A stretch of DNA of 64,000 nucleotides from Sanghuangporus weigelae (lineage: Eukaryota > Basidiomycota > Agaricomycetes > Hymenochaetales > Hymenochaetaceae), in NCBI GenBank assembly GCA_033182465.1, contig CP137323.1, positions 744,001-808,000 of the forward strand, in the 5' to 3' direction. This document shows positions 12,901-24,974 of this stretch, piece by piece. Within the stretch, counting starts at the first letter, position 1, and each line of letters opens with the position of its first letter. Under the pieces are notes generated by a model. That model had not been told where the DNA came from and made no database searches. It saw nothing but the letters and a program-made list of their open reading frames with translations. Position numbers and translations under genes: made by a program.

Positions 12901-14078
12901 AAGTCATCGACGTCCTCACTAACTATTTCGCGATTTATGATGAGAAACCCTTGTCCATCAATCATGTACGAAATCATCATGACTTGATCTACCGCGCTAT
13001 CAGGAAATTTCAATGGGGCTTTCGTCGTTTCAATATCATAAGCAAGGACGACGGGATCAGCTCGTTTCACGCGGTCCATGACTGTAAACTGAGGTTGACC
13101 CGCTGTGAAAGAGACAGTGTACCATAACCCGACGCGAAGCTCGTTATCAATGGCGACACGAAGGTAATACGGCACGTCAAATTCTCGAGCATCTATGATA
13201 GCGTCGCGAGGATCCATGTCCTTAGCGTTTTTTGAGAGTCCGTTCAGCGCGTCTGCTTCGGCGGCCCATGATGTCTCCACCTCCACTCTCCCGCTTGACT
13301 CCGACATGTTGACGACTTCAGCATATGCGTCAACTGCGTTCAGCTTTGCGCCATTCTCCATGGCCAAGGGCACAATCTCCCGACGTACAGCAAGTAAATC
13401 GGAGACATTCCGAAAACACAATTGAAGATATAAACGGCGATGACCCATGAGATGATTCGGAAGCTTGAGATCCTCTTTTCGCTCCCTGACTATACGACAG
13501 ATGAGGCCTTCATATTTCTTGTTAAGCCATTCCTCCACAACTGTCTCTGTTCCGCTCTAGAAGCTGTATGTTAGCAGCCATACTGACAGGGCCATAGCTC
13601 TCGCTTACCTTGCAAGAAATGCAGAAATAGGGTTCGTACTGGAATGTAGTTTTGAACATGCTTCCGTCATTTTCAATAAAGTAGAAGTCCACGGCTGCTC
13701 TTCCGGATGGATGGTCAGGATCCCGAACAAGAGTCTATAAGGAATCGTGTGAGCATCTGAGAGCATGCGGCAACCGACCTCACTGACGGGATGCATGTTG
13801 ATTAGCCACCCTTCTCTTCTTGGTCCTTCCTGAACCCTAGCAAATCCCAGCTTCTCATCGACTTCATCATTGATTCTAGTCTGCTCAAATCTCTCGGCTA
13901 ACTGGGTACCCTCCTCGTCTTTCGTGGGGATCGCGACGACCGCGTTCGCGTTCGAGCCGCCACGACCTCTGCCCCGGCCACCTCTTGCGAAATACGCTCC
14001 TCGTCCATAGCCTCGAAAAGAGCCACGCGCTCTCCGTGACGCGGACAGTCCAAAATTGCCGCCTCCACGTCGCGACAT
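6982..14078 (-). CDS. POL2: DNA polymerase epsilon catalytic subunit
   Basis: Complement of 6982-7014, 7080-9470, 9519-11996, 12052-12237, 12291-12471, 12523-13556, 13609-13734 and 13788-14078, giving 2,239 residues, the normal Pol2 length. It is the leading-strand replicative polymerase. After an RGG-rich N-terminus come exonuclease motifs I (AYDIETTK), II ([10 protein letters not shown]) and III (YSVSDAV), polymerase motifs A ([16 protein letters not shown]), B ([18 protein letters not shown]) and C (ELDTDGIW), the four cysteines of the epsilon-specific Fe-S site ([14 protein letters not shown] and IICQRENPF), a PCNA-binding motif QHKMTDFF, and C-terminal zinc sites (CRYCDHI...WYCLEC and CCSRCKQI...CEC). 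Proofreading and polymerase acidic residues are all present. The intron between 12291 and 12237 is GC-AG (ATG|gcaagt). Six other introns are GT-AG. Divergent from elongin C, 133 bp apart. Confidence 0.97.
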
Positions 14079-14211
14079 AATGCCAGTGGTAGCCAATGGT
14101 TGTTGTAAACGTTGAGCACTAGTGATGCGGTCACAGTCCGACACGCTCCGTCACGCAGACGCAGAAATAAGCCGCGCAAGTCACATTGTGACATTCGTCT
14201 TGACCATCATC
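14079..14211. promoter_or_regulatory. Compact bidirectional promoter of POL2 and elongin C
   Basis: Only 133 bp separate the two divergent start codons. The segment has several ACGC half-sites but no complete ACGCGT box and no clear TATA box. The arrangement makes shared regulatory sequence likely, but no specific factor can be named. Confidence 0.4.
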
Positions 14212-14737
14212 ATGAGTAAGGACAATGTAGAACAAGTGAGTTCGACAGACTATTTGATTGATGCTATCTTTCTGAGAGGAAACTCAGGATATAAAGAATG
14301 ACTGGGTGAAAATTATCAGCTGTGACGGTTTTTCCTTTGTTGTCTGTCGTGAAGTTGCCTTCGGCAGTGGTCATTTGAAAGGAATGCTCGACAGCTCAGG
14401 TCAGTCATCTGTCTCTCTTACGAAATATTCACCATAGCAAACGGTCTAGACGGAGGAGGGTTTGAGGAGGCACTGTCCGGTATCTGCCACGTCAGCGAAA
14501 GGTCGCTTTCCTTCCTTCTCATATCCTTTCATGGTGTGATTGACGCGAGGAAATCTTGTCTTCAGAGGAATCATAGTGGAGAAGCTGCTTGAATATCTTA
14601 TGTACAAGAGATTATACGATAACTCTCAAAATCCGAAGGATGTTCCCGACTTCCAAGAGAGGATAATTCCCGAAATTGCACTTGAACTGTGGGTGGCTGA
14701 TTTCCATAAGGAGTACCGGCGCCTAATGTCTTCCTAG
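14212..14737 (+). CDS. ELC1: Elongin C (Skp1-like BTB/POZ fold protein)
   Basis: Four exons: 14212-14235, 14288-14399, 14438-14501 and 14566-14737, all GT-AG, giving 123 residues; the frame is continuous across all three junctions. Family blocks are WVKIISCDGFSFVVCREVA, GHLKGMLDS, a Gly-rich loop then FEEALSGICHVSERGIIVEK, LEYLMYKRLY and IIPEIALELWVADFH. The SERGIIVEK..EYLMYK and PEIALEL segments are diagnostic of elongin C, as opposed to Skp1. Elongin C joins elongin A or BC-box proteins in cullin-based ubiquitin ligases and in the response to stalled RNA polymerase II. The first exon is only 24 nt. It is slightly longer than yeast Elc1 because of the Gly-rich insertion and a short basic tail. 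Confidence 0.93.
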
Positions 14738-15117
14738 GCTTGTGGCAGCTGACTATTACGATGCTTAGACTTTATGCATACGAATTTTATCGCCTCGGTC
14801 TTTGAATATCCGTTAGCCCTGTCCTGTGATTCAATCAAGGGTACTTGAACTCCGATCCTGCTGATACACCGCCCCAGTGCTATGCATCGCTGTCGTGTAA
14901 ATGCACAGCCTTATCGATAGTCTCGACATCAGGCATGCATGTCTTCGTGTTATGTTCTCAGAACCCCAGGACGTTCTAATGTATGGATAGTAACTACGAT
15001 CCGATGAAGCGGGCCTGTGTTTGCCAGGTCCTCGCTTCTCTTCTTTCGGACGGAGTATCTTCTCCCTGTATTTTAATCGAGACGCTCTCCGTCTGCTCAG
15101 TTCTCTCTGTCTAACTT
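14738..15117. other. Intergenic region, promoter of the TKL-like kinase
   Basis: These 380 bp between the elongin C stop and the next start codon contain a pyrimidine-rich tract just before 15,118, as is usual upstream of fungal start codons. No coding sequence, repeat or RNA gene is apparent. Confidence 0.5.
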
Positions 15118-17201
15118 ATGTCTACCTCAGCATCTCATGTCCTTGTGCCTCTCTCATACGATGACAAGGAAATCGTGCGTCTCTCGCTGCTCGACAAGGG
15201 TTGGAAGATCTACGCAGTTGCGTCAGTTTCTCTGTCTTTCAGTTACAAGTGCCAAAGCGCACCGAGTACGAATTTGCTCGGAGCATTAGTACTCTTCAGG
15301 ACAAATATCAGACAACTCGTTCTTCAGCTTCTCGATATTTCTACCTCGCCATGTATTATAAAATGGAATCACGTCCTAACCAATGGTGCCACAATCCTTG
15401 AAGCGGGACAGGATGGTGATAAAAGGACATACGCTGTCAGCGATGCTGTGAGTCCATTGATAACGCATCATCACTAAGTGATGTAGTGCCAATTAAATCG
15501 GCATCGTAAGGAGCATCGTATCAAATGCGTGTTTGCAGATGACGAGGAGGCATCAAAGTTTATCAGCAAATTCCTGAGAACTGTTGACCGGATCCAAAAG
15601 AATACGTCCGCACAGCAAGTAGCGGTAAATCTATCCACGCTGAACCTGGAAGATTCCGAAGATCAGACCATTCGGGGAATCAATACAGGTCGTTTGCAGG
15701 GTTCGGGTAACAGGAGCCGACATTCGAGCAACGCGATTCGCCTGGGTGCAGGAAGGAAACGTTACGACGAAACGGGCGAAAGGCAAAATATCTCCGTAAA
15801 GATCCCGCAGGCTTCAGCGGATATCGTACATCGTCGTGCATCAGCGGAAGTAGGAAAGAACACTCCAGACGGCAAAGACGTAGCCTCAGACGCAGCGCTC
15901 ATCATGAAGAGTGAATTCCTGGCACAAGAAGGTACAAGGAACGAAATTGCAAGTATTTTTTAACTCAACCCATGGCTTGCAGGGCACGATTCGAATAATA
16001 AATGGGTCTGCACAGTCAACGGAAGGACGTACGAAATTCCCGACTTGACTACTAAATTATCTCAATTGCCGTTGAGTGATATCATATCTTCGGAAACGAA
16101 GCTCAAGGGCGGGTTTGGTATCGTTCGGCGCACTCGATTGAAAGATGGCACGGATGTCGCGATAAAGACTCTATTCAGAGACTCCGATGCTCATGTCGTT
16201 CATAGGGTAATCAACGCCTCTGGTTTATCAGGCGATTGCATGATAAGCCCGGGTATGAAGGAAAGAAAGGCACGTGGCTTTTCAATATTACACTTAGCTT
16301 CCTGAGCTGAGCTGATGAGGCGTATACACAGAGGTTCAGGAATGAAGCTGCTATGCAAAGCGCGCTTAAACATACTAATATCTTGCCGCTGCTGGGAATT
16401 GCGGAATCAGAACAGAGTGGACTGGGTGCGAGCCTGGTGCTATCTTGGATGAAGAACTCGGATTGTCTGAGGTATCTACAGAACCCAAAGAATGCTGAAG
16501 TGCGGCGATTACCACTGGTACGTTTGGTCCGCCTATCTCTAAACAAGTCCACCTAAATCAGAGTATCTCTGGATAGATACTTGGTACAATACGTGGAATT
16601 GCCTACCTCCATTCTCAGGGAATCGTCCATGGTGACATAAAGGCTGTTAGTGACAGCTATCAACCGATCTGTGACGACGAAATTTTGATCAGTAGTTTTG
16701 TTAGAGGAACATCTTAATTTCAGACAATGGACAGCCCCTGCTATCTGACTTCGGCTTGACGTCTTTCGCAAATATCGAGGATCGAGATCTCTCCACTTCC
16801 CTTGCCACAGCAGGGAACCCGAGATGGATGTCTCCTGAACTCCTTAAGGCGGAAAATCCAGGTAAGGCAGTGACCAAACATTCAGACATATGGGCATTTT
16901 CTATGACAATCATCGAGGTAGGTAAGCAGTTGATATCAAACTGAAGTACTGATCTGAGTCCGAGCTTTTGCTCTAGTTGTTGACTGGCAAACACCCTTTT
17001 CATGAAGAAGACGCGTACTTCATTGTCTCGAACTACGTGCGCGAGCGATTTCCAGAAAGACCTCAATGCAGTGAGTGTTTAGACGGACTCTGGGAGTTAG
17101 TTCGCAAATGCTGGGCTCTGGAACCATCATCACGTCCGGAGGCTGAAGCAGCTCGTGTCACCATCGAAGTCATCTCTTGGACCTCCGGCTCTAGTTCATA
17201 G
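15118..17201 (+). CDS. TKL-like protein kinase with HGD catalytic loop
   Basis: Proposed exons 15118-15447, 15487-15931, 15983-16206, 16332-16517, 16577-16645, 16705-16917 and 16977-17201 give 563 residues. The N-terminal ~250 residues are unrecognised; a stretch around KEHRIKCVFADDEEASKFI could be a small PH-like fold. The C-terminal kinase domain has GGFGIVRR (glycine loop), VAIKTLF, ALKHTNILPLLGI, GIVHGDIKARNILIS (HGD in place of HRD), SDFGLTSF, GNPRWMSPELL, DIWAFSMTIIELLTGKHPF and KCWALEPSSRP. HGD with SPE is the pattern of the large TKL/FunK-type kinase expansions of mushroom-forming fungi, mostly without known function. Catalytic Lys and both Asp residues are present. Exon 1 is uncertain, since an alternative frame is also open between 15,201 and 15,401. 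It is the last intact host gene before the repeat compartment. Confidence 0.8.
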
Positions 17202-17296
17202 TTGCGCACTATTCCATTGTACCAGGTTCCGTGACCCGACAGCCATCAAATTCAGTCCACACTTACAGCCGTTTGCAAAAGTAATGAGAAAAGCCT

Positions 17297-18485
17297 AAAT
17301 CACGTGATTTGTTGACACATGTCGTGCCCTTGAACAACAAAAATGAATTGAGTGCTCTATTTCTCAGTCAATACTGCATGTAAAAATATGATATGGTTAT
17401 GTAAAAAAAGTGCTCGAAAATGCGCTTCCAACGGTGTAAGAATGTATGAGAAATATAGTGTGTACATGACAGAACAAAACAGACAACCTTGTCAACCCAT
17501 CCCTCACAACCATCCCTCAGGCCATTGAAAAATCACCACTCATGAAATACTCCATGTAAAAATATAATTCAGGTGGCATAATTCATGCAAGTGCAGAAGG
17601 TATCTGTGTACAAGTTCTTGTGGCATATTGATAGGCCCTTCAATGGTAGAGTAAGGCAACAGCCATTCATGCCCACTTGCAGAACCCCTCTCCTCAGCCT
17701 CCTCGCAGGGCACTAGCACTCATTGTTTCGATTACCAACAGGTCAGTACTTGCCCTTCACTGCCTATCTCATCCAGTCGAAGCTCTGAAGAGAAAATGCA
17801 GCAGCCTTTGGAGCCAGGTCCGTCAACATCTTCATATTCTTCTTTGCATCTCGAGCCAAAGCGGTCAAAGCAGGCTAAGGAGCCTCAACGACAGATCAGT
17901 TAGCTACAATTTGTTGTTATCGCTCAGTACACAGCTCGCACGTACAGATCATATTAAGTACAAGAAGCAATTCACGACTGAAGGCAAACTCTCGATCAAA
18001 CGAGAGCAGGTGGAACTCGAATCATCGCTACTAAAAGAATATGGTCTGAAACTGCATATGATGGCCAAAATACATGGGAATACAGAGGTAGAATGACATA
18101 TAGAAGAACAGAATACTTATTCAGATAGGGAGGGAACAAGAAGAGCATGACACAGCAATTCCTGCTGTACATGTGCTACAAGGCAAGGCAAATGGAGCCA
18201 CTGTGTGGTGACCTACCGCAGCATGCTCTTGGTATACTCAAACAGCCGCAAAAGGGATCAATGTGCCCGTGTAAGAAGTAAGAAGACCGAGTCGAAATAA
18301 ATAAACACGAAATGAGATCCTTTCGAGTAACGACTGCCAAACTAGACAAAGGAGAGGTGAAGAGGGCATAATTCCATCCGTGGAGGGCAAGCAATTGTCC
18401 GGTCCGTAGTACTTTCGGCCTCCCACAGTGGGAGTGAGGCAAGGCTGGATGGTCCCTTGCCCAGCTCACATCGCCTTCCCCTTCC
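17297..18485 (+). repeat. Left arm (~1.19 kb) of long inverted repeat
   Basis: This arm is the reverse complement of about 23786-24974 with very few differences by eye. It contains a 139-codon open frame at 17677-18096 and a 97-codon frame on the other strand at 18176-18469, both present mirror-image in the other arm. Neither has a recognisable domain, and I do not call them genes. Confidence 0.85.
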
Positions 18486-18796
18486 CTTTTGCCTTTGCCT
18501 TTGCTTTTGCCTTCGAGTCCATCGCCTTCACCTTCGAGTCCATCACCATCGCCTTCGAGTCCGTCGTCTTCGGCTCCTGATACGTATGAGCAGGGTTAGC
18601 TGACTCCATCCATTGTAACAGAATAAGGTAGTCCGGATTTGTCGCATCTATTCTGGAATGTAGCTGTGCTTCGATGAAAATATCAATTTCCTTCTCCGTC
18701 GACACGTCGTCCTTGGCAAAGTAATCACTCTCCATAAGAACACAATGTGCCTCTTCAAGTTCCTTGCCATGTGCAATCTCTTTTTCATCTTGCCGC
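18486..18796 (-). pseudogene. Duplicated 3' end of the coiled-coil gene at 21,861-23,804
   Basis: Read on the minus strand, this segment encodes EKEIDIFIEAQ...NPDYLILLQWMESANPAH followed by a low-complexity Lys/Ala/Met/Asp tail from a short GCCTTTGC-type repeat. The end of the plus-strand gene near 23,640-23,800 encodes the related EKEIDNFIEAQ...NPDYFILLQWMESVNPAQ. The pair shows that the long inverted repeat extends, more diverged, into coding sequence. It is cut by LTR-A at 18797. Confidence 0.6.
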
Positions 18797-20239
18797 TGTA
18801 GCGCACACCACTATTCTGGGCGTCAGCGGTCAAGTATTGTACATACTTCACCAGTGTCCAACACACTGGTGTATCAGCTGCCCGAGTGACTCCAACAGTC
18901 ACAAAGGGTGTATATGACTCGATTCGATCCTTCCGAGCGCTCTGCCATACCTAAGGACGTGCCCGAGACTTCGTACATATCTTGGCTCACCCCATTTCAC
19001 CTTTCATTGCACATATGTCACATTCCGAGACCCCGAAGACACGCTAATACTGCACGATAGGCGCCACACCATATTTTGTTGTCCATACTTTGTCACACTA
19101 TCACTTGCCGATCTCCGCCTCAGTCATCTGAGTGGATATCGGCACTCCAAAGCCTGGACCCAGACTCCTGAAGGGACCCTAGGCCTTCTCATCAGCGTTT
19201 CACACCACCAGGGACTGTTCTGACCTGTTTTGAGGTACCCAACGGTCGCGTACCTTCATCCTAGACGTTCCACGAGGTGCGCTCCATTGTTTGGACTTTG
19301 CTGAAGTGGCCTCCGAGGTTCAGACTTCCGATCGGAGTTCGCCGATTGGTACATCCATTCAATCTCTCCGTCCGGTTTGTTCACCGACTTGGTTGTGCGG
19401 TTCGGAGGACCCTTCCTGGACAGTTTTCATGTTGTTTCACAGTTTCTTGCAGTCCGTCTGACCCTTATCGCGTCAGTTTCACACTCCTTGCTATGATTTC
19501 ATCCTGTTTCACAGTTTCCTGTAGTCCACTAGACTTCTGTCTTGTCGGTTTCACGCTCCTTGTTGTGGTTTTATTATGTTTCACCTCACGTCTTGTCACA
19601 ATCCTACCCCAGTCCCAGATCAGTTGTTTTGTACATGTTTTGGACCCCCATAGTCTATAAAACCCGCCCAGATGTCGTAGTTTTCAGATAGCGAATACCA
19701 GAGATCTGTTCAGCGCACACATCTTCTGTTCCGAAGCCTCTCAGACTGTCCCGACCAACTCTGTCAGTCATAGAAAGCCGTAGTACCTGCCTTGGGTGTC
19801 TCGTCTTCCTTGCCTAGACTAGTCCGGACGTCACGGGGGTGACTCGGATACTCTCAGCTTGTCTTCTTTCTTTGTCAACTCATCTCCGAGGTGATCAAGT
19901 CGCCGAAGTATTCACTCGGTTCACCGCAGCACGTCCGGATTGGTCTCTCTAGACGACCATTGAGTATCACATCTTGCCTACGTGTATTCGCTCCCCCTTT
20001 TCCCCCCTTTTTAGATAGTTCACACTGACCATACCGGCTGGAGGTATTCCGACTGTCCACGGTTCCCACAGAGTAGGCCGGAGTCTTGGTCTGTCTCAGG
20101 GGAGTCTTCCAGATCACCCTTCTTTATTTGGCTTCCCCGATTCGTTCTCGCTCGCTCCCTATAGGATCAAATGCCCTAGCCTGCTAGGATCGCACCTACA
20201 GACCTAGTCCAATCGTCCACCCACCCTATTGATCATACA
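18797..20239 (+). mobile_element. Solo LTR, family A
   Basis: A 1,443-bp LTR beginning TGTAGCGCACACC and ending GATCATACA. Flanks are CCGC (18793-18796) and TCGC (20240-20243), a 4-bp target duplication with one C/T difference. A TATAAAA at 19656-19662 probably marks the promoter. It carries a 72-bp tandem duplication near 19433-19576 (both copies start TGTTTCACAGTTTC). Other copies: 33548-34990, a split copy within 48257-54362, and 54571-56013. Confidence 0.85.
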
Positions 20240-20520
20240 TCGCGTTCATGATTATGCGGTGGAGGATGTTGCTTGTGTCAAGAGGGATGGAAAGTTGTCT
20301 ACCTATTGAAATGGCGCAGCCACATTGCTTTCTCCTTTAGTTGTTTGATGTTTAATGTGCACGACGTACTCCCTTTCTGTTTGCTGTGCACAGTTTCTTT
20401 CCTCCTGTCTTTCGCTCGCTGTATTTAATTCATTTCGGGCTTCAACAGCTCTTTCTACACATGAAATATATAAAACTGCTTCAACTGCATTTGTTCCTTG
20501 GGATCCACGCCAGGACCAAA

Positions 20521-21728
20521 TCAGAGATAGCCGGATTGATGATAGAAACTTCGACAATCCGCTGCAGAGGTGCCAAAAGTTTGAAGATATAGGTATTCAT
20601 ACACAAGAACCTCATCCCCCTCTGGCGGCGGACTGCGATGTAAATTATGTTTAAGCAGCGAGAAAGCTAGCTCGATCGGGTTGAAGTTGGGAGAATATGC
20701 TGGCAAATATTCAAGCCTCATTCCTCTATGAAAGTGGTGAACAAATTTTCAGTAACATATTTGAAAAAAGTTATCACCTTCCTTCGACAAGCTCGAGAAG
20801 TTTGGGAGCTTTGTGGATGGCACAATTGTCCATAACAACGACAGACATCGGTGCCGGAAACGGCTTCATTTTGGCCAAAGGTCCTCAATGAAAACCATAA
20901 AAAGCTCCGTATTGAATGATCCTTCAACAATCATGCATTCCACAATTCCGCTCATAGATATAGCAGGGAGGATGGAATACCTGGAAGCATGAAAGCGACA
21001 TGATATGCAGATAGCTCTGAAAGTATACCGTTTTCCCCTCATGAATACCTGCTTTCGGCATGCGCGAACTCCCTCTAATGCCCATGCTCTACCATGCAAA
21101 TATGTCCTTCAATCACATGCACTTTCATCAACAAAAACCAACTGCTCTGGAGAATAATTTGCTCCGATGCGAAGCCAATACTCTGCTCGATGGGACTCAT
21201 TGCGTTCTTGTGCATGCTTTGTGATCTATGTTAAATTGTTGATTTTTTATCAGCCCTTTTGAATAAGCTACAATTACCTCCTTCATTCGAAAGCCTGCCC
21301 GGTTAAGAGTTCTTCAAATGGTAGCATCAGACACTCTCACACCGCATCTTTCTTCGAGCGATTGTCTGAGTTCATCAAGATAGATATCATTGTGACACGT
21401 CACTGTTTTCAAAAGAAACTTGTTCCTTGTTAGTTACATCTCCGAGATCACGATTCTTCAGTCGTACCTGGGTATCAGCAAAGTCTAATGCCCTTGGACG
21501 CCCTGATTTCGAATGGGGTGCAAGACACTCTTCACCAGTTTGCTTCCAAGCATTCAAGACCCGATACACTGAAGCCCAAGGAACTGCGGTGAGATAAACA
21601 ATGCCTTTTACATCTAGTCCACAGTTCGTGGACATGTGCATGATAACGCGACGCAGGTCATCTGAGATAGGAACCCCATGCGTCATGCTGGCAGTGGCAG
21701 TAGGCAAAATAAATATAAACAAAGACAA
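20521..21728 (-). pseudogene. Tc1/IS630-type DDE transposase, inactivated
   Basis: On the minus strand an N-terminal helix-turn-helix part (SDDLRRVIMHMSTNCGL..., SVYRVLNAWKQTG, GRPRAL) is followed by the catalytic part: first Asp in LVFVDESA, second in VVVMDNCAIHKAP, and Glu in YSPNFNPIE. Three introns seem to be retained: one after GFRMKE, one after GKR and one after LLELVEGR. The frame is broken by a TGA where the family has Arg, just after VDESACD (CGA to TGA), and by a one-base loss after FIEDL. The D-D-E spacing and the SPxxNPIE signature place it in the IS630/Tc1/mariner superfamily. It could have served the surrounding TA-flanked element or be an independent insertion. Confidence 0.8.
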
Positions 21729-21860
21729 AGAAAGAACTCGCGACAGTGTTGCAGCTTAGTAAGTATAAGGCATCGCCCTATATCTCTCTTCCCCCGCTCC
21801 ACCTCCTAACACTCACACTCACACACCTCTCTTTGCCACACAGTTTGGACTGTTCAGTCA

Positions 21861-23804
21861 GAATGTCCTACACTTACACTATGTCTCAGAGCCCCCCGCC
21901 ACCGTGATACGCGGGCGCGGCATCCGCCCTGCTACCAGGATACGCGGGCGCGACATCCGCCTGCCAACATTTGTTTCCCGCCTCTCAACCCACCCAACCC
22001 GTGGTGCATCGAAGGGGGAAGGTGCGTTCCATGTCTTGTTTTGCCCTGCCCCCCTAAAATCAGGTGCTATAGACCCCATTAAGGGTATGGCTGTTCAGCA
22101 TATGAGGATTAAAAGGAAACTGGAAGAGGCTGAGGGTTATCCTCCTAATCAAATAATGGTTCTCACAGATGTGCTATGTGATGTTGTTCATCGGCTTTCT
22201 CAGCATGTAACTCATCTTGATAAGTATTGTGATGGCGTAGCAAGTGCTGTGGACGATCAACGTGCGAAGTTGAAAGACCATTCCGCGACGGTGAAAAAGG
22301 ATATCTCCGAGTTTGCGATGGCACTCTCCGAGACTGTGGAGCATGTGAGGATGCTCGAGGCTTCTTCTTTAGGGGTAAATGACTCGTTCACAATTAGACA
22401 CACCTTTCCTACCTTACCTAATAGTCTCTCTTTCTTTTCAGAATGATGCAGCCATGAAGTTGTTAGATGTTTGACATGGGTATATGATGGCGCGATCTGA
22501 CGTGGCGCGTGGTTTCACGCTCGTCCTTCCGAAGTTCCTCAATGTGACAGGTTTCCTGAGCGAATTGGAATGGGCGATGCCAGTCAATCTATGGCACATG
22601 TTTTTATTAAAGCTGACGGAACATTAACGCCTCCACTTCGACGTTCAATCGAGGCCAAACGGGATGTACCTCTTTCGTCCTCGTCACTCTGTTTTCCACT
22701 ATCTTCTGGAAAAGGAGCGTTATTCACCGAATGGTCCGTATTTTGCTACTCTTCTGAACATCGCAATTGTCGGAGATTTTCGATCGGAAGCCAATCACCA
22801 ATGTAACGAAATTGGATGTTTCGGTACGGAAACTATCGAGGAATTCTTTGGTCGCGTCTTGAAGTTCTTCGCCCCGCTCATAATATGGGAATATAGCGTG
22901 GTTAAGAAGGAAACAGAACAAACGGGCGTGGAAATTGAATCTCTGAATGCTGCACTTGCTGAGCAACACAATCTTATTAGAGTACTTTCTCGTGGTGGTA
23001 CAGTGGAAGAAGCGGTATATGCTAGTCAGCAACGCTCTCAGGCGGGCCATATCAGCAGCACATCTGGAGGGACTCCTGCACCACTGAAGTGCTAAGAGAG
23101 AGGAGGTATGGACCCTTCACTTAAGGCAGGTAGCATTTCATAGCAATTCTGAATCTGAAACACTCTATTTGGACAATCAGATATCGTTGTTGGCATTTCG
23201 AACGTCGAATCTTCCGGGATCAAGGTTGACAGCAGTCCTCAAATTGAATGTCCCCCGATCAATTCGGCGTTGATAAACCACCTAGAGGGAAACGTGGGAG
23301 TCTTTGAGAAGGAAATCAAGAAGGCTCTCGAGAAGCAGCGGAGCTGCACTCATCGGCTTAATGTTCTTCAGCGGTGCCTGCGAGTGCTCAGTGACAAGAA
23401 GTTACTGAATCTAGCAATATCTGGATCCTCACGTGTATACGATCTTATAAAAGCGGGTGCGCTTGAGGTCAAGCTACCCTTCAAGCAGCTGGAAGCCACG
23501 TGGACCATGATCAAGAAGGCTCGTACAGGAGACGTCGACTTGCAGGAAGTTTTCGATTCCAGTAAAGCAATCAGGAGACCAAGAAAGTCGAAACTCTTAA
23601 AACAAACGAAGATGAAGTTGATGGAGCCTCGTCCAACATGGAGAAGGAAATCGATAATTTCATCGAAGCGCAGACACATTACGGAATGAATACGACAAAT
23701 CCGGACTACTTTATTCTGTTACAATGGATGGAGTCAGTTAACCCTGCTCAGACAGATCAGGAGCCGAAGACGACGAACTCAAGGGTGAAGGGGAAGGCGA
23801 TGTG
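21861..23804 (+). pseudogene. Broken coiled-coil gene of unknown function
   Basis: A start MSYTYTMSQSPPPP is followed at once by TGA and then an open Ala/Gly-rich frame. Further exon-like stretches encode a heptad-rich segment (MRIKRKLEEAEGYPPNQIMV, VAHRLSQ-like and VKKDISEFAMALSETVEHV stretches), a middle part with MYLFRPRHSVFHYLLEKE and GTETIEEFFGRVLKFFAP, and a C-terminal part with SALINHLEGNVGVFEKEIKK and FILLQWMESVNPAQ. GT-AG introns look preserved near 22,375-22,440 and 23,100-23,180, but several stops and frame changes interrupt the gene. I do not recognise the family. The C-terminus is duplicated in inverted orientation at 18,486-18,796. Confidence 0.5.
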
Positions 23805-24974
23805 AGCTGGGCAAGGGACCATCCAGCCTTGCCTCACTCCCACTGTGGGAGGCCGAAAGTACTACGGACCGGACAATTGCTTGCCCTCCACGGACGGAAT
23901 TATGCCCTCTTCACCTCTCCTTTGTCTAGTTTGGCAGTCGTTACTCGAAAGGATCTCATTTCGTGTTTATTTATTTCGACTCGGTCTTCTTACTTCTTAC
24001 ACGGGCACATTGATCCCTTTTGCGGCTGTTTGAGTATACCAAGAGCATGCTGCGGTAGGTCACCACACAGTGGCTCCATTTGCCTTGCCTTGTAGCACAT
24101 GTACAGCAGGAATTGCTGTGTCATGCTCTTCTTGTTCCCTCCCTATCTGAATAAGTATTCTGTTCTTCTATATGTCATTCTACCTCTGTATTCCCATGTA
24201 TTTTGGCCATCATATGCAGTTTCAGACCATATTCTTTTAGTAGCGATGATTCGAGTTCCACCTGCTCTCGTTTGATCGAGAGTTTGCCTTCAGTCGTGAA
24301 TTGCTTCTTGTACTTAATATGATCTGTACGTGCGAGCTGTGTACTGAGCGATAACAACAAATTGTAGCTAACTGATCTGTCGTTGAGGCTCCTTAGCCTG
24401 CTTTGACCGCTTTGGCTCGAGATGCAAAGAAGAATATGAAGATGTTGACGGACCTGGCTCCAAAGGCTGCTGCATTTTCTCTTCAGAGCTTCGACTGGAT
24501 GAGATAGGCAGTGAAGGGCAAGTACTGACCTGTTGGTAATCGAAACAATGAGTGCTAGTGCCCTGCGAGGAGGCTGAGGAGAGGGGTTCTGCAAGTGGGC
24601 ATGAATGGCTGTTGCCTTACTCTACCATTGAAGGGCCTATCAATATGCCACAAGAACTTGTACACAGATACCTTCTGCACTTGCATGAATTATGCCACCT
24701 GAATTATATTTTTACATGGAGTATTTCATGAGTGGTGATTTTTCAATGGCCTGAGGGATGGTTGTGAGGGATGGGTTGACAAGGTTGTCTGTTTTGTTCT
24801 GTCATGTACACACTATATTTCTCATACATTCTTACACCGTTGGAAGCGCATTTTCGAGCACTTTTTTTACATAACCATATCATATTTTTACATGCAGTAT
24901 TGACTGAGAAATAGAGCACTCAATTCATTTTTGTTGTTCAAGGGCACGACATGTGTCAACAAATCACGTGATTT
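23786..24974 (-). repeat. Right arm (~1.19 kb) of long inverted repeat
   Basis: Mirror image of 17297-18485. The similarity starts at GGGGAAGGCGATGTGAGC near the end of the broken coiled-coil gene and runs to the palindrome AAATCACGTGATTT. The near identity of the arms suggests recent formation or gene conversion. Confidence 0.85.

Noticed and set aside
17677-18096. 139-codon open frame in the inverted-repeat arm, also at 24175-24594
   Set aside because: No domain is seen, another frame across the same stretch looks equally protein-like, and the pair simply reflects the duplicated arms.
19277-19660. 127-codon frames in LTR-A (also 34128-34511, 48261-48575 and 55150-55545)
   Set aside because: Repeated only because LTR-A is repeated; the frame spans the 72-bp tandem duplication and has no coding features.
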